In this document: positions 25,107 through 33,904 of the stretch, piece after piece
Layout: every line of letters starts with the position of its first letter
Position numbering within the stretch: the first letter of the stretch is position 1
NCBI GenBank assembly: GCA_938015295.1
Contig: CALLQB010000035.1
Coordinates: 1 to 64,000 of the forward strand
Length of the DNA stretch: 64,000 nt
Source of the DNA: an uncultured Acidimicrobiales bacterium
GTDB lineage: Bacteria > Actinomycetota > Acidimicrobiia > Acidimicrobiales > SHLQ01
Reading direction: 5' to 3'
Made by a program: the position numbers and the translations under genes
The notes under the pieces: generated by a model
Seen by the model: the letters and a program-made list of their open reading frames with translations, nothing else
Databases searched by the model: none
Told to the model about the DNA's origin: nothing

Positions 25107-25919
25107 TCAGGCCTTTGCTGTATTTTGTTTACGTTTTCGGCGCTTCCGCACGACCCCGAAAAGAATCGAAATTTCGTAGAACAGATACATGGGTATCGAC
25201 AAGGCAAGCAGGGTGATCGGGTCGCCGCTCGGCGTAACCAAGGCGACCAGGATAACGATGCCGACGATTGCATACCGCCTGCCGCTGCTAAGGGTTTGAG
25301 TGTCGATGATCCCAGCCAGCTGCAAGAAGATCAGCACAATGGGAAACTGAAAACCGATGCCGAACGCGACCAACATCTTGATCACGAAATTCAGGTAGGG
25401 CTCAGGGCGAAAGGCCACCGCGAAGTCGAGTCCGCCGATCTCGGTGAGAAATTCGAGCGCTCGCGGCAGGCTCCAGTAGGCAAGCGAGACACCGAGGGAG
25501 AACAAGGCGACGCCCGAGATCACGAAGGGTATGGCGTATCGTTTCTCGTGCGGATACAGCCCAGGGGTGACGAACTGCCACACCTGCCAAAGGATCACCG
25601 GAATTGCAAACGTGAGTCCGCCGTAGGTCGCGGTGGTGAGTCGCACGTTGAGCTGTTCCATTGGCTCGGTTACGAGCAAGGTGCATTCGGCAGCATCGCC
25701 TCCGGCCGCCTCAATGGCTGCTGGGTCAACGATGTCGCAGTACGGGTCGACCAAAAATTGGAGAAGGTCGGGGCCAAAGATCCAGCAGATGACGAACCCC
25801 ACGCCGACCGCCAACGACGAGCGGACAATGCGGGTACGCAGCTCGGTGAGATGCTCGATCAGGGTCATGCGGCCCTCGTCGGCGAGCTCGGCGGACGTGT
25901 CGTCGTTGTTTTTGGCCAC
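25107..25919 (-). CDS. tatC: Twin-arginine translocase subunit TatC
   Basis: 270 residues with the six-helix TatC pattern. The N-terminal MTLIEHLTELRTRIVRS amphipathic stretch carries the conserved E..R signal-binding surface. FAIPVILWQVWQFVTPGLYP and the third loop with its YEK/EKRY patch (HEKRYAIPF) follow. TatC is the receptor for folded proteins with twin-arginine signals in the plasma membrane. It starts 3 nt after the tatA/B stop and is followed by helY, forming a tat-helicase operon. The basic C-terminal tail RKRRKRKQN is longer than in E. coli. Confidence 0.95.
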   Translation of the reverse strand: MAKNNDDTSAELADEGRMTLIEHLTELRTRIVRSSLAVGVGFVICWIFGPDLLQFLVDPYCDIVDPAAIEAAGGDAAECTLLVTEPMEQLNVRLTTATYGGLTFAIPVILWQVWQFVTPGLYPHEKRYAIPFVISGVALFSLGVSLAYWSLPRALEFLTEIGGLDFAVAFRPEPYLNFVIKMLVAFGIGFQFPIVLIFLQLAGIIDTQTLSSGRRYAIVGIVILVALVTPSGDPITLLALSIPMYLFYEISILFGVVRKRRKRKQNTAKA

Positions 25920-25922
25920 TGG

Positions 25923-26342
25923 TCAGCTGTCGGATTCGACCGTCGGGTCTGCCGATGCCGTTGGCTCAGCCGGACGGTAGTCGCTCACGTCGGCAGCTTC
26001 TTCATCTTCGTCAGCTGCGCCGTTGACAGGCTCGCGGTTGACGAGCGGCTCGGTGTTGTCGGCGTTGGGGTCAAGCGGCCGGCCTGTTGGCTCCATTGCC
26101 GCCTGTTTGGCTTTGCTGTCTGCGACGAGCTGGTCGCCTCGTTCACGGGCCTGTGTTTCTACACTGGCGTCATCGAGCATGGCGGCCGAACGCATTTCAT
26201 CTTGGAAGCTTTTCGACACTCGTCGGAGCTCGCCAACCATGTTGCCGGCTTTGCGGACGGCGTCGGGCAGCTTTTCGGGGCCGAGAACGACCAAAGCTAC
26301 AAGCAGAATTACCAGCAGCTCTAGGCCACCCAAGTTACCCAT
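25923..26342 (-). CDS. tatA: Sec-independent translocase subunit TatA/TatB
   Basis: A 139-residue protein with the single N-terminal helix and hinge of the family (LELLVILLVALVVLGPEKLP, about residues 6-25, ending in the conserved FGPxKLP-like turn). An amphipathic helix follows (AVRKAGNMVGELRRVSK), then a long acidic tail. The VLGPEKLPD turn and the long tail are closer to TatB than TatA. TatA/B oligomers form the translocation assembly recruited by TatC. First gene of the tat operon, with its own TAGACT box 7 nt before the ATG. Confidence 0.9.
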   Translation of the reverse strand: MGNLGGLELLVILLVALVVLGPEKLPDAVRKAGNMVGELRRVSKSFQDEMRSAAMLDDASVETQARERGDQLVADSKAKQAAMEPTGRPLDPNADNTEPLVNREPVNGAADEDEEAADVSDYRPAEPTASADPTVESDS

Positions 26343-26349
26343 GCGAATC

Positions 26350-26355
26350 AGTCTA
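26350..26355 (-). promoter_or_regulatory. -10 box TAGACT, leaderless geometry
   Basis: TAGACT is 7 nt before the ATG of tatA and would drive tatA-tatC-helY. Confidence 0.5.
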
Positions 26356-26450
26356 CCTAGCCAACAAGCGAGCTCTGCGCCCTGCGTAGCTGTTCGTCAT
26401 CGAGCTGACGCACTCTGTGCGGTGCCGGCTTCGGCCTCTCGCTATGGCGG

Positions 26451-26780
26451 TTATTCGTTGAGGTCTTGCAGGGCTTCCACGAGCACGTTGTCGTTGTGGA
26501 GCTGGGCGTGGAAGTCGATGATGTCATCGTGGCTGATCGGGGCTCCCGATTTTGTCTCGTAGAGCTCCTCGGGCAACGTCCAGGTGTCCATATGGACCCC
26601 CGAGGCCACGAGGAGGTCGATGGTGCGGTGCTCGGCTGCTTTGACGACCGTCATGGCGCACACAGGGCACCGAAACGAATACTCGCCTCGATCATCATCG
26701 AGGCAGACACGAACGCGAACGTCCGTTGTCGTTAGTTCTACATCTCCACAGGATGGGCATGTTGCCCGAATCGTTGCCAT
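26451..26780 (-). CDS. Zinc-ribbon conserved actinobacterial hypothetical protein
   Basis: 109 residues. Two C-x2-C pairs (CPSCGDVELT at the N-terminus and CPVCAMTVVK near 37) form a zinc ribbon. A helical C-terminus follows (HDDIIDFHAQLHNDNVLVEA). Similar small proteins starting MATIRATCPxCG are common in actinobacteria with no assigned function. It lies about 108 nt upstream of tatA on the same strand. A regulatory or adaptor role is possible, but nothing in the sequence shows it. Confidence 0.7.
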   Translation of the reverse strand: MATIRATCPSCGDVELTTTDVRVRVCLDDDRGEYSFRCPVCAMTVVKAAEHRTIDLLVASGVHMDTWTLPEELYETKSGAPISHDDIIDFHAQLHNDNVLVEALQDLNE

Positions 26781-26968
26781 GTTCAGCTTTCGTCTTCCAT
26801 TGCGACACCAGAACTATCGGCACCCAAACGACGGGGCTTAACGGGTCAATCGACCCTTTCGATGTGAGAAAAGTGCTCCAGATACCCAAATGTTGGTGGG
26901 TCGCTTGGTCATGGCCCGTTGCAAATACTGGCCACAGGCGGGCTGGCCCTTCGGCCCTGTCGCAGCGG

Positions 26969-26974
26969 TAGATT
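26969..26974 (+). promoter_or_regulatory. -10 box TAGATT, leaderless geometry
   Basis: TAGATT is 8 nt before the ATG at 26983. It argues against the longer reading frame that opens at 26890. Confidence 0.5.
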
Positions 26975-26982
26975 TGGTGGCG

Positions 26983-27714
26983 ATGGCTACAAGAATTCCC
27001 GCACTTCGAGTTCCCCCGATCGGGTTCGCTCATCGCGGCGCAAGTGCTCACGCGCAGGAGAACACCCTCGAAGCCTTTGCTTTGGCGAAAAAGCTTGGTG
27101 CGACAGGGCTTGAAAGCGATGTCTGGGTCACCAAAGACGGAGTGGCGGTGCTCGATCATGATGGTGTGGTTCGGAAGCGTCTAGTGCAACGACAGCCAAT
27201 TCGCGAGCTTCTCCGCGCCGAGCTACCCGCCCATATTCCGTCGCTCGCCGAGTTCTATTCCGAGGTCGGCATCGACATGCCGCTTTCGCTCGACATCTGC
27301 GACCGCATGGCGTTCGAACCTGTTATCGCCGATGCCGAAAAGGCGGGCGCGGTGGAAAATTTGTGGCTTTGCTACCGCGACAGCGATGAGCTTGTATCGT
27401 GGCGCGAACGGGCCCAAGGTGCGCAACTGGTGCATTCGACAAAGCTGGCGGCGATGACCGACGGCCCCGAGCGTCACGCGTCGCGGCTTGCCGCAGCGAA
27501 GATCGACGCGGTCAATATGCGCAACACCGAATGGTCTGGAGGCACGATGACCATGTTTCACCGATTTGGTGTGCTTGCCTTCTCGTGGGATTGCCAGCAC
27601 CTTCGGGTGATCCGCGAAGCGATCGACATGGGTGCTGACGGCTTCTTCAGCGACCACAGCGACCGCATTGCTGATGGGCTGGCGTCGTTTGGCTGGCCAG
27701 CCGCCGAATCCTAG
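26983..27714 (+). CDS. Glycerophosphodiester phosphodiesterase family protein
   Basis: A 243-residue GDPD TIM-barrel protein. FAHRGASAHAQENTLEAF (about residues 14-31) holds the catalytic HR and the metal-binding E..N. LESDVWVTKDGVAVLDHD carries the E-x-D pair and the second histidine. It hydrolyses glycerophosphodiesters to glycerol-3-phosphate and an alcohol. No signal peptide, so it is cytoplasmic, in contrast to secreted GlpQ. Its stop overlaps the convergent lepB stop by 4 nt. A second GDPD gene lies at 62961. Confidence 0.88.
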   Translation: MATRIPALRVPPIGFAHRGASAHAQENTLEAFALAKKLGATGLESDVWVTKDGVAVLDHDGVVRKRLVQRQPIRELLRAELPAHIPSLAEFYSEVGIDMPLSLDICDRMAFEPVIADAEKAGAVENLWLCYRDSDELVSWRERAQGAQLVHSTKLAAMTDGPERHASRLAAAKIDAVNMRNTEWSGGTMTMFHRFGVLAFSWDCQHLRVIREAIDMGADGFFSDHSDRIADGLASFGWPAAES

Positions 27715-28910
27715 AGAGCTTCGATATCGCCCAATGGCCAGACCTTCAGGAAGGCTCGGCCGACGAGTTGTTCGCGGTCGATTGGACCAAAGAACCGACT
27801 GTCTCGCGAGTTGCCGCGATTGTCGCCCATCATGAACAGCTGATTTGACCCCACTGTGCAGGCGTTGCCATCGCCTTTTTCGTTTGCGCAACCTTCGGTC
27901 CACACCGGACCAAAGCTGGCAATGCCCTCGTCGAGGTACGGCTCGAGCAGCAGCTTGCCGTCGATATACATATTGCCGTCGCGCGCTTCGACGGTTTCGC
28001 CCGCGAGCCCAATTACTCGTTTGATGAGGTCTTCGGGATCGTCGGGGTTTTCGACCTCACGTTTGAAAACCATCACATCGCCCCGGTTGGCGGTTGTGCT
28101 GAGCTTGTTGACCAGTACTCGGTCGTCTTTGACGAGCGTGGTCTCCATCGACGGCGAAGGAATGAAATAGGCCTGAAGAAGGAAGGACTTGATGATGAGC
28201 GCTACCGCAAGTGCTCCAGCGACGACGACGGCCCACTCGATGAGCGATCGAAGCCGCGGGTTGATGACTTCGTAGTCTTCTTCGAACTGTTTCGCCAGAG
28301 GCTGGTCGCCGGGTTCGAGCGGCGATTCGTCGCCAGGTTGCAGCCCGGACGCCATCGGCCTGGCGGTTGCCGACGCTGTTGCAGCTGATGCAGCTGACGC
28401 TGCGGCCATCTGTGGTTGTTGACTCGCTGGCCGGGGTTTGGCTGCTTGGGGCGCCGTTGGCTGGGGCGCCGTTGGCTGAGGGGCCGGCGCTTGGGGTGCT
28501 GTTGGCTGGGGAGTCGACGCCTGAGGTGCTGGTGGCTGAGGTGCTGGTGGCTGCGGTGCTGCTGCCTGGCGTACCGGCGTTTCGGCTACGGGAGCCTGCG
28601 TTGGCGTTTGCGCTGCCGGAGTCGAAGGCACTGGAGCAGCTGGCGGTGCAACCGCTGCGACTTCAGCTGGCGGTTGCGCAGGCGCTGCGCCAGGAACACC
28701 GGGAGCCGCTGTTTCGACACCGGGCACCTCGTTCGTGGCAAACCTTGCAACCCTGGGGTCAACCGCTGCGGAAGGAACCGGTTGTGCAGGGTCTATTGCC
28801 TCTGCCTGCTCGGCCAAGCGTTGCTTCGCGCGGGCAGCGATCCTCTCGGCAAAATCTGGACTGTCGAGAGCCAGTGATGGATCGTCAGGGAGAGGAGGGT
28901 CGATAGACAC
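27711..28910 (-). CDS. lepB: Signal peptidase I with Ala/Pro/Gln-rich N-terminal extension
   Basis: A 399-residue protein. Residues 1-205 are a low-complexity cytoplasmic arm rich in A, P, Q, T and V with repeats such as PQPTAPQAPAPQ. The rest is a complete signal peptidase I: membrane helix VVAGALAVALIIKSFLLQ (about 232-250), IPSPSMETTL (catalytic serine), DLIKRVIGLAGE (catalytic lysine), and the C-terminal box MGDNRGNSRDSRFFGPI. It cleaves Sec signal peptides at the outer face of the membrane. The arm is unusually long, and repeat slippage in its GGC-TGG tracts is visible at 28440-28570. Confidence 0.93.
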   Translation of the reverse strand: MSIDPPLPDDPSLALDSPDFAERIAARAKQRLAEQAEAIDPAQPVPSAAVDPRVARFATNEVPGVETAAPGVPGAAPAQPPAEVAAVAPPAAPVPSTPAAQTPTQAPVAETPVRQAAAPQPPAPQPPAPQASTPQPTAPQAPAPQPTAPQPTAPQAAKPRPASQQPQMAAASAASAATASATARPMASGLQPGDESPLEPGDQPLAKQFEEDYEVINPRLRSLIEWAVVVAGALAVALIIKSFLLQAYFIPSPSMETTLVKDDRVLVNKLSTTANRGDVMVFKREVENPDDPEDLIKRVIGLAGETVEARDGNMYIDGKLLLEPYLDEGIASFGPVWTEGCANEKGDGNACTVGSNQLFMMGDNRGNSRDSRFFGPIDREQLVGRAFLKVWPLGDIEAL

Positions 28911-28919
28911 GATCCAAAG

Positions 28920-28925
28920 ACCCTA
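28920..28925 (-). promoter_or_regulatory. -10 box TAGGGT, leaderless geometry
   Basis: TAGGGT is 9 nt before the GTG of lepB and gives it a start independent of pafC upstream. Confidence 0.35.
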
Positions 28926-28959
28926 CAAGCTTCTGGCCCCTATGTGGCCCCAAGTTCGG

Positions 28960-29895
28960 CTATTGGTAGCGGGCCAGAACACGCGATGCGGAGGCTCGCA
29001 CGAGATCCACCGGGATACCCGGAGCGGCCTCGACAATCTGGGCTGCCGGTCCAAGCCTGACCAGTAACCTCTCAAGCCACGGAACGGCCGTAATCGCCAA
29101 CGTGACAATGTAGCCACCATCGGCTGTTTCTTCGACCCCCTCGTGCGGGTACTGGTGGATCACCCAGGCGGCATCGGATGACAACGCGAGCTGAATTCTC
29201 GGGTCGTCGTCGCGGGCGGAGAACGACGCCGTGTCGCCGTTGCCGCGGCTTTCGAAGTGTTCGTCGAGCAACGTCGCTTCGGCGATCCGGTCGATACGAA
29301 ATACTCGCTCGTCGTTTGCCTGACGACAGTGCGCCGAGACGTACCATTCGCCGCCGTCGGCGAATACTCTGGCCGGTTCGATCGCCCGTGTGGTCGACTC
29401 GTCTCGACCGTAGGTGTAATACGTGATCTGCATCACGCGATTGTCGGTAATGGCAGAACGAAGAAGATCGAGCGTCTCTTCAGGGGCGCTTCCGAGACGT
29501 ATCTCGAGACCCTTGTCGATGCCGAGCGCGGCGCCGAGTTTGGTCAACCCACCGAGAAGTGGGCCGCTTTCTTCGCCGGACAATTCGAGCACGCTCTCCC
29601 CCGCTGCCAGCAGCGACATCGCCTGCTCAGAACTGAGCCGCAGCGGGCGGGCAAACCAATCGGCGTAGTGGATCCACACGCGATCGTCGTCGAGCACGAC
29701 TTCTATCTGGGTATCGGGGGTGAACGGATAGACGCCGACCATGCCGACCACCTCGAGCAGGTCGGCCTCGAGATGTTTGCGCGGATAGTCGAAACGTTCA
29801 GCAATCTCCTCAAGATGGGCGCCGGACTGGCTCGCCACCCACGGAATGATCGCAAGAAGTCGAGCCACACGTTCGGACGCATTCAAACGCTTCAT
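28960..29895 (-). CDS. pafC: WYL-domain transcriptional regulator, PafC-like
   Basis: 311 residues. An N-terminal winged-helix-like domain (LNASERVARLLAIIPWVASQ, about 1-60) is followed by the WYL domain (ITYYTYGRDESTTRAIEPAR, GEWYVSAHCRQAN, FRIDRI, about 140-210) and a WCX-type C-terminal domain. With PafB it forms the PafBC activator of the mycobacterial LexA/RecA-independent DNA damage response. Its ATG overlaps the pafB stop by 4 nt, and the pair lies near pafA as in mycobacteria, which supports the assignment. Confidence 0.88.
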   Translation of the reverse strand: MKRLNASERVARLLAIIPWVASQSGAHLEEIAERFDYPRKHLEADLLEVVGMVGVYPFTPDTQIEVVLDDDRVWIHYADWFARPLRLSSEQAMSLLAAGESVLELSGEESGPLLGGLTKLGAALGIDKGLEIRLGSAPEETLDLLRSAITDNRVMQITYYTYGRDESTTRAIEPARVFADGGEWYVSAHCRQANDERVFRIDRIAEATLLDEHFESRGNGDTASFSARDDDPRIQLALSSDAAWVIHQYPHEGVEETADGGYIVTLAITAVPWLERLLVRLGPAAQIVEAAPGIPVDLVRASASRVLARYQ

Positions 29896-30806
29896 GCCGC
29901 CAGCTCCTCAAGCCAAGAGATCAGTTCTGCTCGAAGCTCGGGCGGGCCCAACAGCTCGGCATGATCGAGAAAGGTCAGCACAAATGACCTGAACGCCTCG
30001 CGATTGCGCACCGTTAACGCAAACTCGGCTGAGCCGTCGTCGTGCGCCTTGGCCACCGCATCACGCCCGAGATAGTGCTTCGCCCACCCGGACTGATCGG
30101 CATCCACCAGCAAGGTTGCGACCACCGGTTCTTCGTCGCCGAGTTCCCACGACTGGGCGCGATCGCCGGTCAACCCGTCTGGTCTCGTCGTCGTTGCTGG
30201 CCCGCCCGGTTCCACAGCCCCGGCAATCCGGTCGACACGGAAATCGCGCTGTTCGCCGCGCAAGTGATCGAAACCGGTGAGATACCAGTGGCCGCCTTGA
30301 AAGGCGAGCTTGTAGGGGTCGATGGTTCGCTGGACGTCGTTGTAGACAAAGGCGACCGAAGCCTTGTTGCGCACCGCGTCGAATAACGGGTTGAGGTTTG
30401 GATCTGCGGGGAGGGCGGCAACCGGAGCGGTGGATGTTGCGTCGCCGACGACGCCGCCAACCTGCACAAGGGCCTGGTCGCCGCTGACGTCGCCGAAACG
30501 AACAAGCGTGGTGGCCAGATGCAGCGCTGCCAATTCGTCGGGGTCGAGCTTCGGGTCGCTACCCGCATACTCCTTGGGATCAATGCGGTAGCCGTCGAGC
30601 GGCGGATCGCTTGCGGGTACCGCACCCACACTTATGGGTATGCCCATGCTTCGAAGATCTTCTTTGTCGCGCTCGAAAGCCCGGTGGAAGCTCGCTCCGG
30701 CGTCGGGATAGCCCCCGACCCGCGTACGCAGGGATTCGGCGGAGAGCGGCACCGGAGTGTGCAGCAGCGCAGCCAGCAAATTCATTAGTCGTTCAAGCTT
30801 TGACAT
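29892..30806 (-). CDS. pafB: WYL-domain transcriptional regulator, PafB-like
   Basis: 304 residues. An N-terminal HTH (SKLERLMNLLAALLHTPVPL, then FHRAFERDKEDLRSMGI) is followed by the WYL domain (FVYNDVQRTIDPYKLAFQGG, HWYLTGFDHLRGEQRDFRVD, about residues 150-200) and a WCX-like end (about 220-300). It forms the partner of PafC. Coupled to pafC through ATGA. The upstream lipoprotein gene separates it from pafA by about 1 kb, a difference from the contiguous mycobacterial pafABC order. Confidence 0.88.
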   Translation of the reverse strand: MSKLERLMNLLAALLHTPVPLSAESLRTRVGGYPDAGASFHRAFERDKEDLRSMGIPISVGAVPASDPPLDGYRIDPKEYAGSDPKLDPDELAALHLATTLVRFGDVSGDQALVQVGGVVGDATSTAPVAALPADPNLNPLFDAVRNKASVAFVYNDVQRTIDPYKLAFQGGHWYLTGFDHLRGEQRDFRVDRIAGAVEPGGPATTTRPDGLTGDRAQSWELGDEEPVVATLLVDADQSGWAKHYLGRDAVAKAHDDGSAEFALTVRNREAFRSFVLTFLDHAELLGPPELRAELISWLEELAA

Positions 30807-30848
30807 TGGTCTGTGAGTATCTCATGTCTCGGCGGTCTTGCGGCGGGT

Positions 30849-31829
30849 TTACGGGGTCCAACCCCAAATATGTGCCGCCTTCAACCTCGGTGCACCCCCC
30901 GAATGGTCAAACACAAATGCCAGCCGCGCCCAATCTTCTGCGGTGTCGGTTCCTGGCTCAAACACTCGCACCCACTGCAACGAGTCGGGCACGGTTGCCA
31001 TCACGCCGTCGGCGAGTAGGGTCCGCTGAGCCGACTCACCCCCAAGGGTCATCTCGGCGGCTGCGTCGAACGCGTCGATCTTGAGAAATGCCGTGAGAGG
31101 CAACGAGCAATCGGTTCCGCAGCTGTCGGCGCCGATGGGATCATCGAACGTTCGGTCGGTGGTCCATTGTTCGGCAGTGAGCAGTTGCGGTCGAGGAATC
31201 CACGTGAATGGCGTTGAGGCGTCTGCGTAGATGCCGATGCCACCAACCCACAGCGCTCGGGGCGCCAGCCACGTGTCGGGCGCCGCACCGTCTCCCGAGC
31301 GGAGGAAGGTGAGGATCTCGCTGGTCAAGGCGAACAACGTATCGCCGTCTTCGCCTCGGTATTCGATTGGTTGGGCAACAAGGAACCGAGCGTTGACCCA
31401 CCCGATGCGCCCGTCTTCGAGTGCAACACGGCGCCAAATGCCATCGCTGGTGTCGGCAAATTGGTCGCTGACGGTGAGGTCGGTCGCCCAGGGTTCGAGG
31501 GCGCCGATCTTCGCAGATGCCGGATCAGGTTGGGCCCGCACATTGAGCACGTCGTCGAAGGCAACCGCAAGAACGGTCCAGCGCAGCGTCGGATCAGTCT
31601 CAAACGGCGTCACTGCCCGCCCGTTGGATGCGACCGTCGTTGTCGGCGCCGCATCACTCGACCCAGTCGCAGCGACCCCGTCGTCCACCATGTCGTCGTC
31701 CACCATGTCGTCCCGGTCGTCCACACCAATAGTTGGCGACGGAACCGACTTGGCCGAGAGGTTTGGCGCGTCGTTCGAACAGGCGACCGTCAAGCAACAC
31801 AATGTGAGAAGCACGATCAGCCAGCGCAT
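30849..31829 (-). CDS. Predicted lipoprotein with bacterial SH3-like domain
   Basis: 326 residues. The N-terminal signal MRWLIVLLTLCCLTVACSND ends in a lipobox-like cysteine at 17 (the -3 residue is Thr, a deviation from consensus). A short acidic repeat follows (DDMVDDDMVDDG, encoded by a 12-bp direct repeat), then a bacterial SH3 fold (VLNVRAQPDPASAKIG through GRIGWVNARFLV, about 95-155) and a beta-rich C-terminal half with one Cys pair (DSCGTDCSL). SH3b domains often bind cell wall. Function unknown; inserted between pafA and pafB. Confidence 0.7.
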   Translation of the reverse strand: MRWLIVLLTLCCLTVACSNDAPNLSAKSVPSPTIGVDDRDDMVDDDMVDDGVAATGSSDAAPTTTVASNGRAVTPFETDPTLRWTVLAVAFDDVLNVRAQPDPASAKIGALEPWATDLTVSDQFADTSDGIWRRVALEDGRIGWVNARFLVAQPIEYRGEDGDTLFALTSEILTFLRSGDGAAPDTWLAPRALWVGGIGIYADASTPFTWIPRPQLLTAEQWTTDRTFDDPIGADSCGTDCSLPLTAFLKIDAFDAAAEMTLGGESAQRTLLADGVMATVPDSLQWVRVFEPGTDTAEDWARLAFVFDHSGGAPRLKAAHIWGWTP

Positions 31830-31871
31830 GACGCCAGTCTTTCAGCTCGACACGGCAGCAATAGCGGATTG

Positions 31872-33230
31872 TTAGAGGCTTGCGATGAGTTTGTCGACGC
31901 GTTCGTCGTGTGCTTTGAACGGATCTTTGCAAAGGACCGTACGTTGCGCCTGGTCGTTGAGCTTCAGGTGCACCCAATCGACGGTGTAATCGCGCTTCTT
32001 CTCTTTTGCTTTGCGGATGAACTCGCCGCGCAGGCGGGCACGAGTAGTCGCTGGCGGGTTCTCGACCGCGTGGGCAATGTCGTCGTCGTTGCAAATGCGC
32101 TCGACCATGCCACGCTTTTGCATCTGGTAGTAGAGACCGCGGTCGCGGTTGACGTCGTGGTACTGCAAATCGAGAAGCGCCACCCGTGCATCGGCTAAGG
32201 CCAGGCCATGGCGCTCACGATACGCCTCGATGAGCTTGTACTTGATAACCCAATCGATCTCTTGATCGAGGTTAAGCGGATCTTTCTCGATCTGCGTCAG
32301 GCAGTGTTCCCACATCTCCAACGCCTGCTTTTCGATGGGATTGAGATCGTGGTGCTCGGCGTATCGCAGTGCCCGCGTGAGATACTCGCTTTGAATCTCG
32401 AGTGCACTCGCTTCGCGGCCGTTGGCCAAGCGAACCCGCCGTTTGCAGGTCATGTCATGGCTGATCTCGCGAATTGCGCGAATGGGGTTCTCGAGCGTCA
32501 TGTCGCGAAGCACGACCCGAGGGTCTTCGAGCATGCGAAGCATCAGCGCCGCGGCACCCACCTTGAGAAAAGTGGTGTATTCGCTCATGTTTGAGTCGCC
32601 GACGATGACGTGGAGGCGCCGATACCGTTCGGCATCGGCGTGGGGTTCGTCGCGACTGTTGATGATGGGGCGAGAACGCGTGGTCGCGCTGGAAACGCCT
32701 TCCCAGATGTGTTCGGCACGTTGGCTGACGCAGTACATCGCGCCCCGTGCGGTCTGGAGAACCTTGCCGGCGCCGGCGTAAATCTGTCGGCTCACCAGAA
32801 ACGGGATGAGCACCTCGGCGTAGCTGGAGAAATCGTCGCGGCGTCCAGTGAGGTAGTTCTCGTGACAACCGTAGGAGTTGCCTGCAGAGTCGGTGTTGTT
32901 CTTAAAGAGATAGATATCGCCGCTGATGCCTTCGTCTTCGAGGCGTTGTTCGGCACTGGCCAGCAACTGCTCGAGAATGCGTTCGCCAGCCTTGTCGTGC
33001 ACAACCAGGTCGTAGATGCTGTCGCATTCGGGGGTCGCGTACTCGGGGTGCGATCCAACGTCGAGGTACAGACGTGCCCCGTTCGCCAAGAAGACGTTGC
33101 TGCTTCTGCCCCAGGACACCACACGGCGAAAGAGGTACCGGGCGACCTCATCGGGGCTCAGCCTCCGTTGGCCGCGGAGCGTGCAAGTGACACCGTACTC
33201 ATTCTCGATACCAAAGATTCGGTGTTGCAT
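31872..33230 (-). CDS. pafA: Pup ligase PafA
   Basis: A 452-residue protein of the carboxylate-amine ligase fold. It opens [13 protein letters not shown], containing the catalytic glutamate motif E-N-E-Y, and contains [17 protein letters not shown] (about 110-127), [13 protein letters not shown] and [19 protein letters not shown], all diagnostic of PafA/Dop. It joins the C-terminal glutamate of Pup to substrate lysines using ATP. It is distinguished from its paralogue Dop (35631-37130) by the shorter N-terminal region. TAAGGT lies 9 nt before the ATG. Confidence 0.96.
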   Translation of the reverse strand: MQHRIFGIENEYGVTCTLRGQRRLSPDEVARYLFRRVVSWGRSSNVFLANGARLYLDVGSHPEYATPECDSIYDLVVHDKAGERILEQLLASAEQRLEDEGISGDIYLFKNNTDSAGNSYGCHENYLTGRRDDFSSYAEVLIPFLVSRQIYAGAGKVLQTARGAMYCVSQRAEHIWEGVSSATTRSRPIINSRDEPHADAERYRRLHVIVGDSNMSEYTTFLKVGAAALMLRMLEDPRVVLRDMTLENPIRAIREISHDMTCKRRVRLANGREASALEIQSEYLTRALRYAEHHDLNPIEKQALEMWEHCLTQIEKDPLNLDQEIDWVIKYKLIEAYRERHGLALADARVALLDLQYHDVNRDRGLYYQMQKRGMVERICNDDDIAHAVENPPATTRARLRGEFIRKAKEKKRDYTVDWVHLKLNDQAQRTVLCKDPFKAHDERVDKLIASL

Positions 33231-33239
33231 GTCTTTGGA

Positions 33240-33245
33240 ACCTTA
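33240..33245 (-). promoter_or_regulatory. -10 box TAAGGT, leaderless geometry
   Basis: TAAGGT is 9 nt before the ATG of pafA, giving pafA its own promoter inside the proteasome cluster. Confidence 0.4.
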
Positions 33246-33274
33246 CCGTCTGCGGGCGCCGAAGGTGGATTCAC

Positions 33275-33838
33275 TTACGCGGGATTTGAAGTCGCTCCTG
33301 AGAGCATTGCGATCATGTTGTCTCGCAGACCAGCAAAGTCGTCGTCTTCGCCCTGGAACCAGAAAGCAAAACGTTGGTCGAGATGGGTGTCCTCGAGGTT
33401 CAGCAGAGAGGCGAGAATATGGCGATCCGCTTCTCGAAGAACGACCGGCGACGATTCCTTCGCTCCACGAAGTTTGCGAACGCACGAAGCAAATGACCGA
33501 AGGAGGTCATCGTTGGTGTGCTGCGAGGGGTCGAACGAAATGGTGAGCCACGCGATATGGAGCAGCTTTTTTTCGTCGTCGTACACCGGTGGTTTACGCG
33601 GTACGTCTCCCGAGCGCGGCAGTTGATCGGCCTGAATGCCGTACATGTCGCCGAGACGGTCCAGAACCGAAGGCGACGGTTCGTACAGCCCGGCCTCGAT
33701 TTCGTAAATCTGATCAGGGCGGAGGCTGGTTTGGTTGCAAACGGCTTCAATTGAGTACCCGATGCGAGAACGGGCGGTACGGAGAGCTTCTCCGAGGGCA
33801 ACTGGGCCGTTCGCCATGGCGGCGACGTCTACTGGCAT
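33275..33838 (-). CDS. XRE-family HTH regulator inside the proteasome cluster
   Basis: 187 residues. A Cro/C1-type helix-turn-helix (about 14-70: LGEALRTARSRIGYSIEAV, then SLRPDQIYEIEAGLYEPSPS) is followed by a 115-residue helical domain with no family I recognise (DDLLRSFASCVRKLRG, ADRHILASLLNLEDTHLDQR). It lies between prcA and pafA on the same strand, so it may control proteasome or pupylation genes. In mycobacteria this position holds unrelated genes. Two starts are possible, at 33838 and 33817. Confidence 0.75.
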   Translation of the reverse strand: MPVDVAAMANGPVALGEALRTARSRIGYSIEAVCNQTSLRPDQIYEIEAGLYEPSPSVLDRLGDMYGIQADQLPRSGDVPRKPPVYDDEKKLLHIAWLTISFDPSQHTNDDLLRSFASCVRKLRGAKESSPVVLREADRHILASLLNLEDTHLDQRFAFWFQGEDDDFAGLRDNMIAMLSGATSNPA

Positions 33839-33904
33839 GTCTGAGGTATTCGACCAGTTCAGAGGCCACCTTTAGGAAACCGCTGGCATGCTCTGGGCGA
33901 GGAG

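Noticed and set aside
32610-33626. Plus-strand ORF of 338 codons opposite pafA
   Set aside because: It runs antisense to conserved PafA motifs and crosses into the HTH gene; a codon-bias shadow.
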